Positions 21,787 to 32,322 of a DNA stretch of 64,000 nt are shown in pieces. How positions within the stretch are numbered: the first letter of the stretch is position 1; the number at the start of each line of letters is the position of its first letter. The DNA comes from Capra hircus (lineage: Eukaryota > Chordata > Mammalia > Artiodactyla > Bovidae): positions 37,256,575 through 37,320,574 of the forward strand of contig NC_030819.1 of the NCBI RefSeq assembly GCF_001704415.2, given 5' to 3'. The notes under the pieces were generated by a model. It was not told where the DNA came from, did no database searches, and was given only the letters and a program-made list of their open reading frames with translations. The position numbers and the translations under genes were made by a program.

Positions 21787-22764
21787 GTCAGTTCAGTTGC
21801 TGAGTCATGTCTGACTCTTTGTGACCACATGGACCCCAGCACTCCAGGCCTCCCTGTCCATTACCAACTCCTGTAGCTTACTCAAACTCATGTCCATTGA
21901 GTCAGTGATGCCATCCAACCATCTCATCCTCTGTCAGCCCCTTCTCCTCCTGCCCTCATCTTTCCCAGCATCAGGGTCTCTTCAAGTGAGTCAGCTCTTT
22001 GTATCAGATGGCCAAAGTATTGGAGTTTCAGCTTCAATATCAGTCCTTCCAATTGACGCTCAGGACTGATCTACTTTAGGATGGACTGGCTGGATCTCCT
22101 TGCAGTCCAAGGCATTCTCAAGAGTCTTCTCCAACACCACAGTTCCAAAGCATCAATTCTTCAGTGCTTGGTTTTCTTTATAGTCCAACTCTCACATCCA
22201 TACATGACTACTGGAAAAATCATAGCCTTTACTAGATGGACCTTTGATGACAAGTAATATCTCTGCTTTTTAATGTGCTGTCTAGGTTGGTCATAACTTT
22301 CCTTCCAAGGGGTAAGCATCTTTTAATTTCATGGCTGCAATCACCATCGGCAGTGATTTTGGAGCCCCCCAAAATTAAGTCTAACACTGTTTCCATTGTT
22401 TCCCCATCTATTTACCATGAAGTGATGGGACCAGATGCCATGATCTTAGTTTTCTGAATGTTGAGCTTTAACCCAACTTTTTCACTCTTCTCTTTCACTT
22501 TCATTGAGAAGCTCTTTAGTTCTTCTTCACTTTCTGCCATAAGGGTGGTGTCATCTACATATGTGAGGTTATTGATATTTCTTCCAGCAATCTTGATTCC
22601 AGCTTGTGCTTCATCCAGCCCAGTGTTTCTCATGATGTACTCTGCATAGAAGTTAAATAAACAAGGTGACAATATACAGCCTTGACGTACTGCTTTTCCT
22701 ATTTGGAACCAGTCTGTTGTTCCATGTCCAGTTCTAACTATTGCTTCCTGACCTGCATAATTGA
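21787..22764 (-). mobile_element. BovB LINE inserted in LTR
   Basis: Minus-strand BovB of the older class. The RT motif reads YVDD (22550-22561) instead of YADD; the frame for VRQGCILSPCLFNFYAEYIM, spanning roughly 22690-22630, is otherwise readable. Flanked by CCTCAG (21781-21786, 22765-22770). Confidence 0.88.
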
Positions 22765-22828
22765 CCTCAGACAATTCATTTCTGAGTGTTAGACAAGAGC
22801 CCTGGAAGGGGTCCCCCTTCCTACAGCA
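22765..22828 (+). mobile_element. ERV-type LTR, 3' part with repeated U5
   Basis: ACAATTCATTT, GTGTTAGACAAGAGCCC and the terminal CTTCCTACAGCA repeat the U5 segment seen at 21719-21786, with about 12 bases missing. It closes the LTR in CA. Confidence 0.7.
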
Positions 22829-22965
22829 ATACTGTATTATATATTGGAAAGTTGCTAAGAGAGAAAATCTTGAAGTTCTCATCACTAGAAAAAAAGTGTA
22901 ACTATATGAGTTAGTGAATGTTAACTCAACTTCTTGTAGTAATCATGTTGTCATATATACATATA
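22829..22965 (+). mobile_element. L1 3' UTR, third part
   Basis: 'atactgtattatatattgga', 'aagttgctaagagagaaaat' and 'gaagttctcatcactag' finish the L1 UTR broken at 21306. Confidence 0.75.
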
Positions 22966-22984
22966 TAAAGTCATCATGTATGTG

Positions 22985-23207
22985 TGTGATGCATGCATGC
23001 TCGGTTGCTTCAGTCATGTCCAACTCTTTGTGACCTTATGGAATGTAGTCCGTAAGGCTCCTCTATCCATAGGATTTTCCAGGCAAGAATTCTGGAGTGG
23101 GTTGCCATGCCCTCCTCCTGGGGATCTTCCTGACCCAGAGATCAAACTGCATCTCTGGCGTCTCCTGCCCTGCAAGCAGATTCTTTAACCACTGAGCTAC
23201 TTGTATA
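22985..23207 (-). mobile_element. Bov-tA-type SINE
   Basis: Minus-strand copy with a short GATGCATGCATGC tail. Its middle is 68-bp identical to 21194-21261 (see finding). The head has extra bases near its B-box. Confidence 0.87.
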
Positions 23208-24947
23208 CCTTAGATTAATGTAGTTACATGTCACTAATATCTCACTAAAGTGAGAAAAAAGAATGTCTAATTCAGTGGGGAGTCATAATCTGTAAAATAC
23301 CTCCAACAAACATATTTATAATTCACTTGGAGGACAACAGAGCTGCATAACAGGAATTTTATTTTCTACTTTTCACCATAGGCTCAGATGATAAAGTGGT
23401 TTACTTTGAGTGAAGAGATCCTTGTAAGAAAGGAACAGTTAAATAAGCATATGCCCCAATGGTGTGAAAAGTGAACAGGCTGTCAGTAGATTTGAGGACG
23501 GATGGAAACCTCTTTCTAGCACTTCCTGTGTGAGCTGTCCTGTGGAACAAGGACTATTGCACTTCCCTGTCCCATTCTGCATGCTGTGTATGAATTATAT
23601 AAGGGTTGCAAGAACAAAAGTGTTTGATAGTTCATTACATTATTATTGGCAGATACCAAGTGTTTAGAAAACTCTTGAAGACAGGCTTTAGATTCTTAAC
23701 TGTTCTGGATTTTGTTCTAATGCAGAAGGTTAAATGAGTTACCAACGTGCTGTGTTGTACTTTGTTTCATTTTCCATAATTCTATGCATAGTGAGCCTGC
23801 TGCCTCCCAAGAAAAACAAAAGTATAGTTTAAACCACCCCTTCTCACCACAGTCTCTTTCATTCTCATTCTAGAATCAACACTTGACATTTTCCTTGTTA
23901 GAAAATTAACAATGTAACTCCTATATCTTATATCAGTGGAAGAAGGAAAGAGATCATTTGTGGAGATTACTCCATTTCCTGTGGGTGAATGGAAACACAA
24001 AGATAATGGAAGAATAGAGAAGGAAAATACCAAAGTAGCTGGAAACAAATGGGCCACTCAGAAGAGGTTGCCTGGAACTTGGGGAATGAAAGCCTGTGGT
24101 CATTGTTTGAAACTGAATAACTCAATTGTTTGATACTATTTAAAAATATTTGAAAGTCCATAACCTCTAAGTAAAGTCAATGTTTTTATAACCAAGAAAA
24201 CCAGAGTAGTACAAAGCCAACTCTCCTTCTAAAAACACTTAAAATATAATTATTATAGTTAGTTTATAAAGTATCTTGAGTAAAGTACCCATTGTAAAAA
24301 TTTTAATGTATTCTAAAATAGGAAGTGGCCTCTAATGGGAAATAAAAGCAGGTGAGACATTCTTTCTTGAGAACTAGATTCTTGGATTGTATCACAGTTG
24401 GGTACCATTGTATAAACTTGAAGTAATCGTTAATAAAATGGATCATAACCAAGAACAGGAAGGAAAGAAAGACAAAATGGTACCTTCAGTATGACTGTTT
24501 AATTCAGATGTTCTATGAATAAATGTGTATCTTGTGGCATCTCATATCAGATATTACTTCTGAGACACATAGAGTCCTGGTCTACCACATTTGGAAGCTG
24601 TTAATTTCTGGGGACAGAGTTAATATTTGACAGTTCTTTCCCACAACTGTACTATTATAACCTCTACAGTCTGGAGAAAAGACTCACACTTCACAACCAC
24701 TGTGGCCCTTCATCCTTAGTGTAAGCTTCAAACTCAGCTAAGCATGTCCTCACTTTCTGAGACTAAAGAGTTCCAGTCTCTAGAATTGTTTCAAATCTGT
24801 TAAGTTTTGCTATAAATGGTAAGTAGAGAGAACCAATGCCTTTCTCTCTGTCTGCATGAAGGTCAGGAAGGTTACATGGGCAGGTCAGAGGAAGTTAATC
24901 CTTAATTATACATGTTTAGCAAAGCTTTGTGTGTTTTGCACAGGTCC
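23208..24947. other. Unassigned DNA
   Basis: About 1.7 kb without a repeat family I can name; several 60-90 codon frames have no recognisable similarity. Confidence 0.35.
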
Positions 24948-24956
24948 AAGAATGTG

Positions 24957-25166
24957 ATTCAGTGGTAAAAAAACAAAAAAAACCCACCTGCTATTGTAGG
25001 AGACACAGGTTTGATCGCTGGGTCAGAAAGCGCCTCCGGAGGAGGAAATGGCAACCCACTCCAGTATTATTGCCTGGAAAAATCCCATGGACAGAGGAGC
25101 CTGGTAGGCTCCATGGGGTCGGTGGGTTGCAGTGTCGGACACAACTGAGCAACTGAGTACACACAT
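24957..25166 (+). mobile_element. Bov-tA-type SINE, diverged
   Basis: Head disrupted by an A-run, then B-box GGTTTGATCG, body and CAACTGAGCAACTGAG end. AAGAATGTG flanks it (24948-24956, 25167-25175). Confidence 0.87.
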
Positions 25167-25175
25167 AAGAATGTG

Positions 25176-26294
25176 TTTGCTGAGTCAGAGCCACTCATCA
25201 TCATTTCTTAGGTAATTTTTTTCTTCACTCAGTACACTTGGGTAGGAAGAAGGTCTCACATCTTAGTGCCTGCATGACAGGATGAACCTCTCAAAAAGCT
25301 CAGACTATATGTTAGCTTCTCCAAAAGCCTAGTAAATCTCAGAAATAAAAATTCCCATTGTCTTGAAAGAATGAGTTTTCATTTCACACTGGACTTGTTC
25401 ACAAAGAACTTTATCTGACAACATATTCTGATGCAGTAAAAGTCTGCTGGTTGTCTAAATTATGAATCGATGACGCTGGCCTAATCTGACAAAGTGTGTT
25501 TAGTGATCTCCCTTCTCTCCACTCTAGGTGGATGTGCTGTCTATATCCCTCGGGAACTTACCCTCTAGTTAGTGTACTTGACCACTAGGGAAATAACTTT
25601 TTAGAATATTTGCACAGCAAAATATAACCAAAGATCAAAAAGATATAGGGTGGCTCTGTCAAAAGTTGAGGGAAGTTCACTTTCTAAATATAACAATAAA
25701 GGGTATATGAGAAGACAGCGTGATGGTCATTTTCTGACATCAGTATGTGCCCAGTGATTTATTTTAGACTGGTTCTGGTTTTGCAAACAGCCCAATGGTC
25801 AAAGGGCTGGGGAGACCTCCTGAAGTTTGCCATAGTGGTAATAAACTTGAAAGAAGTTGCTAGCAAGATGCTACATAGACCAAAGCAGCCCAAATATCCC
25901 AAACACGCAGCGATGGTGGAGCAATCATCCACCCAACCACAAATTCCTGAAGTCCCTCCAGATGCCACACAGAAACCTGGGTTTCTGAATCATACAAGAA
26001 ATAGCCAGTCTCATACACATAATAGGATCTTCAACATGTTTTTAAATCTGAAAATTGCTTAAGATTTAGAGAAAAATGGAAGCCATTCCATTTATTCCTT
26101 CAAAACTACAGTGAATTCACCCTAATTGTAGGGTGAAATTTCTAAAAATCTAAATAATTTTAGTGGGAAGGACTTTGTGGTTGACAGGCTTTCAAACTTG
26201 AGGTAATAGAGAAGTATGATTTTATAATCATTTGTAAGAGAACCAAAAAGAGTTCTTACAGGTATTTTTGTATTTACTAACAAAGTGATTTAAA
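25176..26294. other. Unassigned DNA with a 105-codon frame
   Basis: A plus-strand frame at 25745-26062 contains KMLHRPKQPKYPKH and PQIPEVPPDATQKPG. I recognise no domain or splice signal, and the frame opens on a non-conserved start, so no gene is called. Confidence 0.3.
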
Positions 26295-26366
26295 AGTAAT
26301 AGCTATCATTTCAATACTTCTCATGTACCAGGCACTTTGCACATATTTTCTCAATTTTTATAATGT
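26295..26366 (-). mobile_element. MIR relic, split by SINE
   Basis: 'atagctatcatttcaata', 'ctcatgtaccaggcactttg' and 'cacatattttctcaa' match the reverse MIR. A weak continuation lies after the SINE at about 26594-26640. Confidence 0.6.
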
Positions 26367-26375
26367 TGCTAAGCA

Positions 26376-26584
26376 TGTGTTACTTGCTAAGTCGTGTCTC
26401 ACTCTGGGAACTCATGGACTGTAGCCTGCCAGGCTCCTCTGTCCATGGGATTTTTCAGGCAAGAATACTGGAGTGGATAGCCGTTCTGTTCTCCAAGGGA
26501 TCTTCCTGACTCATGGACTGAATCCAGGTTTCCTGCATTGCAGGCAGATTCCTTATGGTCTGAGCCACTGAGGAAACTCAGTGA
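26376..26584 (-). mobile_element. Bov-tA-type SINE in MIR
   Basis: Minus-strand copy flanked by TGCTAAGCA (26367-26375, 26585-26593). The body carries several small changes (CTCACTCTGGGAAC). Confidence 0.88.
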
Positions 26585-26743
26585 TGCTAAGCAACACCCA
26601 TTCTCCGGATGAAGTTAGGGTTTAAAACCAGAGTTCCATTGCTTCAAAACCCATTCAATAACTGAGATGGTGGGAACACTGCAAACTTCATTTACTTCCT
26701 ATAATATCTCCATGCCCTTCTGGTGTTATTCCTTTAAACTTTT

Positions 26744-26960
26744 TTTTAATTTATTTATTTTAACTGGAGGCTAATTATTTTACAGTATTGTAGTGGGTTT
26801 TGCCGTGCATTGACATGAATCAGCCATGGGTGTACATGTGTCCCCCATCCTGAACCTCCCTCCCACCTTCCGCCCCATCCCATCCCTCCTCCCCATCCCA
26901 TCCCTCAGTGTCATCCCAGCGCACCGGCCCTGAGTGCCCTGTCTCATGCATCAAACTCCC
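26744..26960 (-). mobile_element. L1 3' end, truncated insertion
   Basis: 'taattatttt', 'ttgccgtgcattgacatgaa' and 'atcagccatgggtgtacatg' are the reverse ruminant L1 3' UTR, with a C-rich run 26850-26910. Target TTAAACTTTT is duplicated (26734-26743, 26961-26970). Confidence 0.85.
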
Positions 26961-27166
26961 TTAAACTTTTAAGAAACAATGTCCACGTCATCTCTATGTC
27001 TTCTTTTGAAGGTCTCTTTGTATCCAATCATTCAAGCTTTGCTCTTTGCTTCTTCTGAGCTGCCGCCAATGTACTATTTGAAGTAGAGTCTTTGGAGACT
27101 GAATATTGGTAAAGCTGTTTTAAAATTGGGAGCTGCCTCCTATATATTCTTCAGTAGGTATGTCTG

Positions 27167-27341
27167 AAGGCAGGAGGAGAAGGGGATGACAGAGGATGAG
27201 ATGGTTGGATGGCATCACTGACTCAGTGGACATGAGTTTGAGCAAGCTCTGGGAGTTGGTCATGGATAGGGAGGCCTGGCATGCTGCAGTCCATGAGGTC
27301 ACAAAGAGTTGGACATGACTGAGCAACTGAGCTGAACTGAG
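27167..27341 (+). mobile_element. BovB LINE, 175-bp 3' end
   Basis: Plus-strand 5'-truncated BovB end (GGCAGGAGGAGAAGGGGATG through GAGCTGAACTGAG). It is flanked by AGGTATGTCTG and AGGAATGTCTG (27156-27166, 27342-27352). Confidence 0.88.
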
Positions 27342-27352
27342 AGGAATGTCTG

Positions 27353-27871
27353 GGTGATACTGTAGCTCTCTATCTGAGTAGCCTGAGTGCTGGGTCCACC
27401 CTCTCCTTGGTAGCTGCGTTTCTCTGCCATAATTAATGTCCTGTGTTCTGTGGATAGGAGGATATTTTAAATCTTCTTTGCCAAGAAGAGACACTTCCTG
27501 CTTTTACTCCACCAAGCTGAATACAGATTTTCACATTACATAGAATCATAACGCTTCCTGTTTTTCACTGTTATACATCTCAATGGCAGCTACAATTCAT
27601 CAGCATTACCTTTAATTACTTTCTTCTAATAACCAGGTTGCCTTAGCTCCTATCAGGAACTACATAATGGCCTTATTAAAAATCTTTTTGTTGAGGAAAT
27701 TGAGGCTTGATTTTTTTTACTATTGGTGCTATTAATTTATAAGTCTAATGAGGGAAAATATCTCTAAAAAGAAGTAGTGTTCCATTCAAAATTCATTGTG
27801 CCACCATATTTTTTTAGTGTTAATCACTTTCATGTTCCAAAGTATGGAACATTTAATCATTTTAATGGTCC
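27353..27871. other. Unassigned DNA
   Basis: Nothing recognised. Confidence 0.35.
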
Positions 27872-27948
27872 AAAGAATAGCAAGGAGAGATAACAAAGCC
27901 TTCCTAAGTGATCAATGCAAAGAAATAAAGAAAAACAATAGAATATTA
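27872..27948 (+). mobile_element. BovB internal scrap
   Basis: 'atagcaaggagagataacaa', 'agccttcctaagtgatcaat' and 'gcaaagaaataaag' match the BovB linker upstream of RT, the same part found at 57670-57725. Neither the 5' nor 3' end of BovB is present. Confidence 0.75.
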
Positions 27949-28035
27949 ACTGTGTAATTGTTTAAAATAGCACATTATAGTATTTCAGTGATTCCTAATA
28001 AATTAGAGCATTTGAGTCTAACAATAATTAAGTAC

Positions 28036-28560
28036 TTTTTTAATTGAAGCATATTTGCTGTACAAGATTATATAAGTTACAGGTGTACCATGTAATGACT
28101 CCCAACTTTTAAAAGTTATTCCTCATTTATAGTTACTATAAAATATTGGCTATATTCCCCATGTTGTACAATATGTCCTTGTAGCTTATTTTATACCTAA
28201 TAGTTTGTACCTCTTACTCCTCTACCCCTATATTGCCCCTCACTCTTTCCCTCTCCCCACTGGTAACCACTTTGTTCTCTACATCTGTGAGTCTGCTCCT
28301 TTTGTATATTCACTAGCTGTGTTTGTTTTTGTTTTGTTTTGTTTTTAGATACCAAATATAAGTAGCATCACACAGTACTTATCTTCCTCTGTCTGAGTTA
28401 TTTCCCTTAGTATACAGCCCTCCAAGTCAATCCATGTTGCAGCAAAGGGCAAATTTTCATTCTTTTTCATGGCTGAGTAGCCATTGTATATTTACATCAC
28501 ATCTTGCTTATCCATTCATCTGTTGATGGATATTTAGGTTGCCTCCATATCTTACTTTGC
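28036..28560 (-). mobile_element. L1 relic, reverse 3' region
   Basis: 'cagccctccaagtcaatcca', 'tgttgcagcaaa', 'catggctgagtagccattgt' and 'ttcatctgttgatggat' give the reverse L1 end in order. A GTTTT repeat near 28320-28347 interrupts it. Confidence 0.75.
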
Positions 28561-29011
28561 CACCATCTTTTTGCTTGTGGTCTTATTCCAGGGTAGAGAG
28601 AACAGAAGTTCTCAAGAAGTAGGTTGCAATCTGCAACCTGTGAACAATGACTCCCAAGTCAATTATCTCCAGCCAGATATTACCCTCACCTCTAGATCCG
28701 AATTAGTTTATTTGCAAAGATACATCATCTCCCAGATACCACCACACATTCTTCAAACTAAATATACCTAGAAATAAATGCCAAAACCAACTATGTCTTG
28801 TTCTCTTAATAGAACCCCTTCTAACCTAGTCATGCAAACCAGAAATGTAAGCATTTGATGATCAGTCACCAAGTTCTGTTCTGTCATTCTCGCCTCCTAA
28901 ATAGCTTTCGAGTAAATCCCTTCCTACCTTCTCCTGCCACTTCTTTTGTTGGCAACATCATGTCTAGTCTTGCTGCCTGCAACACCCACATAGAGTTTTC
29001 CCCTCTTGCCT
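28561..29011. other. Unassigned DNA
   Basis: No family recognised before the CHR SINE. Confidence 0.35.
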
Positions 29012-29348
29012 CTCTTTTTGGTTTTTTGGCTGTGCTAGATCTTTGTTGCTGTGCACAGGCTTTCTCTAGTGGTAAGGAGCTGGGGCTACTATTCCTTGTG
29101 GTGCCCAGGCTTCTCACTGAGGTGAGTTCTCTTGTGGAACACAGGCTGTAGGGCATTTGGGCATCAGTAGTTGTGGCATGTGGACTGAACAGTTGTGTCT
29201 CCCGGGCTCTAGAGAACATGCTCAATAGTTGTGGCACAATGGCTTATTTGCCATGAGGCATGGGGGAATCTGCCCAGACCAGGGTTTGAACCCTTGCCTC
29301 CTGTATTGGCAGGCGGATTCCTTACCACTGAGCCACCAGGGGAGCCCC
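29012..29348 (-). mobile_element. CHR-type tRNA SINE
   Basis: 'tttgttgctgtgcacaggct', 'ctctagagaacatgctcaat' and a minus-strand head ending CCACTGAGCCACCAGGGGAG mark the long CHR layout. No TTTA tail block is visible, only GTTTTTTGGCTG. Confidence 0.78.
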
Positions 29349-31429
29349 CTATCCTGCCCCCTTTATGAAAGAAATGTTAGTTCTTTTTTTGAACAAGGAC
29401 TCAAATTTGAACAAAGGCTGCCAATAAATGGACCAGAGCAGACTCACCTGTGCCAAGACTCTAGCCAGTGATTAATGAGGTCACTTAACTCAGAACATTC
29501 TGTTCAAAAGAGGCAGCAGCATCTAGCGGATTAGCTCCCCCAGAATTCGGATGTGGAATATGCAAGGAACCAACCTATCCACAGAAAGAAGAGGGCAGAG
29601 CAGGCAAGCCAATTGAAGCCAAGAATTTTGTGTCAGAGAAACAGAGGGAGACATTAGTTCTTGGAAGTGCTGAGTCAAACGCGAATTGACGATCGCAAAC
29701 CTGGCACACCAGTACTTGTCAATGAGCACTCACTTGCAGCAGGGTAATTGTCACTTTTATTAAGGAAACAGTCTCTCTGCCTTACCATCAGAAGGAAGTA
29801 GCTAACACAAAGAGAGGGGTCAGAAGAAGCCTTTTAGTTACAGTGCCTTAGATGGGGTGTGAATCTGTTTGTAAGGTTGAGGAAGACTAGACAACCCGCT
29901 CCAGGATGGGGGCAAGACATCTGTGTGCCGCAAAGATAAAGTGGATACTATCCCGGCCAAAGCAAGGCTTTGGTGCTTTTGCTTTGGAGCAATTCCAGAA
30001 AATAGGAAATGCAAGTGAAAGTCTCTGTCCCTCTGTGTCTTTCTCCTTGTCCTGCCCTTTCTAGGATAGGTACCATTTTTAAGTGGTTACTTTTGGATGA
30101 AAAAGCAGTTACTGTTGGATGATGGAAATCCAAGAGGCTTTTAAGATCTTTCAAATTACTTGTATTTTTTCCCCAACCATGTACATGTTCTGATTTGAGG
30201 ATAAAGAAATAAGAAAGCAAAAATGAAAAAAAAAAAAAAACAGATAAAAATTAAATTCAAGGACCCCAGAGCAGAATGACTGCCTCTCTCTCTCATGCGA
30301 TTAGACATTGGCACTGGGAAGCACATGCTCTGGTCCCCGGTCGCCTGGTCGAAAGCAGATAAGGAAACACAGGACCGCCATATGACTTGGCTTCAGGAAA
30401 CCCTTTCTATTTGTAACTGGTATTCTGAGACCACTTAAAATCAGATCCAAAACTAATAGTTCCCACTGCTGAATTGCAATGTCAAGCTGAATTGTCTGAC
30501 TTGCCAGGTTTCTATGGTTAAAATTAATGCCCTGCTTGGCAAAGATTGTCATATTACCAATTGGAACCATGTGAGAGGAGCCAGCGCAGTTTGGATTTCC
30601 AGAATCCTGGGTCCCTTTGAATTATATCTCTGCATTCATCTGCTTCCCCCAAGAGTGAAATGAAGTGCAGGCCAGTCATAAGGATTCAAGCACAGCATTA
30701 GACCCAGTGATATACAAAATCCAAATATGGGGAAAAATATTATTTAAAAAATCACAGGAGTCGTTCCAGGATTGTGGGGTAGAGTTTCATGAGAATTTGT
30801 AGAGGTGAATTTGACATTTGCTTAAACAGAGTACAGAACATTGTCTGAGACAATCTAGCCAAATTCATTCCAAACTTAGGATGAGAGGAAGCCCCTCTCA
30901 TCATTAAAAACAGTATAATAAGAGAAATCACCTTGGTAATGAAAACTGCCTTCTTGACTAGGCTTCACAGATAGTAAAAAGAGACAGCTATTAAAAAGCC
31001 AAGTAGATCTTGTGAGTGTATCCACACTAAATGAAACAGTAGCACCCAAGTAGGCATGAGATTCTAGTGCTTTAGGACAAAGCTTAAAACTCATTTATCT
31101 ATGCTTTGGAGCACAAAACTAGGAGGAAACCAAATTAAAAGGCAGTTCAGTAAAGATCATCTTCGTAGGGGAAAGACTGATATGCAAAACATATTCTAGG
31201 AACTGGAAGAAAGAAAATGGAAAGAATAGGCTATTCCACAAAGAAGAGTGTATAACCACAGAAACTCTCAATGAGATTGAACTTGTGTCACAGACATGAG
31301 ATTAGCCAGTCTTCACTGTTTCTGCATTCAGTTTGCATGTTAAGACATCCTCCCTCCTTTTTTTAAAATCTGAGTTTTCTTTGGGCAAACCAAAGATGCA
31401 GGCTAGCATCTCTTATTCAGTCTTCTGTA
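29349..31429. other. Unassigned DNA
   Basis: About 2 kb with no repeat family I can name, apart from a 15-A run near 30226. Frames here stay under 91 codons. Confidence 0.35.
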
Positions 31430-31947
31430 AGCTAGTCTTATATTCTCTTATCTTCAGTTATTTCCCATTCCACTCTATCTGCCATTTATAGTATTTGTTT
31501 AAAAAAAAAATCCAGCCAAGTTATTCTGCCTTCAAACCTGTCTGTGACACTCAGTAGGATCCTGCAAACTTTCCCCATCCTTGCCCTTCACACATCATCA
31601 CAGACGCTCATGGCTCTAGTCACAGAACCATCTCAAGTGTATCAGCTCTGTTGCCTTGGTAAACTTAGACCTAGTTTTTCTCCTCTCCCTGCTTCAGTTT
31701 CTGCCTGATTCTCCCAGGCATGCTTGGTGCATTCCAGATGATGCAAGCCTTAGCCCAGAAGATCACTATCTCCTTAGGGAACTTTTCACTGACTAGGCAT
31801 AGAAATAGATGTTTCCCTTCTTCTGTTCTTCTAAACCTTCCTTCCTTCTTGTTAATAGTGCCAGTTCAATTGTGTCTTTGTTTACCCTCTTGTTTCTTCC
31901 ACTGGAATATAATCTCTTTAAGACTAGGAAGAATCTCTTTGAATCTG
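31430..31947 (+). mobile_element. L2 LINE relic
   Basis: 'gcttcagtttctgcctgatt' and later 'tttcttccactggaatataa', 'tctctttaagactagg' follow the L2 3' region order. Divergence is high, and the start is a guess. Confidence 0.4.
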
Positions 31948-32146
31948 TAGCTCAGTTCTGTTCCATCACTCAGCCCTGTCCAACTCTTTGCGAACCCATG
32001 GACTACAGCATGCCAGGCTTCCCTGTCTATCATCAATTCCCGGAGCTTGCTCAAACTCATGTCCATTGAGTTGGGGATGCCATCCAACCTTCTCATCCTC
32101 TGTTGTCCCCTTCTCCTCCTGCCTTCAATCTTTCCCAGCATCAGGG
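31948..32146 (-). mobile_element. BovB 3' end, part of a chimera
   Basis: Minus-strand BovB end (class with KIEGRRRRGQQRMRRLDGI) from the 3' tail to CATCAGGGT, where it switches directly to a SINE of the same orientation. GAATCTG flanks the combined unit. Confidence 0.85.
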
Positions 32147-32310
32147 TAGACTATAGCCTGCCAGGCTCTTCTGTTCAAATAATTCTCCAGGCAAGAATAC
32201 TGGAGTGGGTTGCCATTTCCTTCTCCAGGGGATCTTCCCAACCCAAGGACTGAACCCGGGTCTCCTGCATTGCAGGCAGATTCTTTATCATTTGAGTCAC
32301 CAGGGAAGCC
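32147..32310 (-). mobile_element. Bov-tA SINE 5' part, joined to BovB
   Basis: SINE head and body on the minus strand, with its own 3' end missing. B-box GGTTCAGTCC and head GGCTTCCCTGGTGACTC are visible. Confidence 0.87.
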
Positions 32311-32322
32311 ATTTGGAATCTG

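Noticed and set aside
21307..22828. Possible complete provirus
   Set aside because: Only LTR sequence and a BovB insertion are present; no retroviral genes or primer-binding site region could be seen.
25745..26062. 105-codon plus-strand frame with a Pro-rich stretch
   Set aside because: No recognisable domain and no exon-like boundaries that I could defend.
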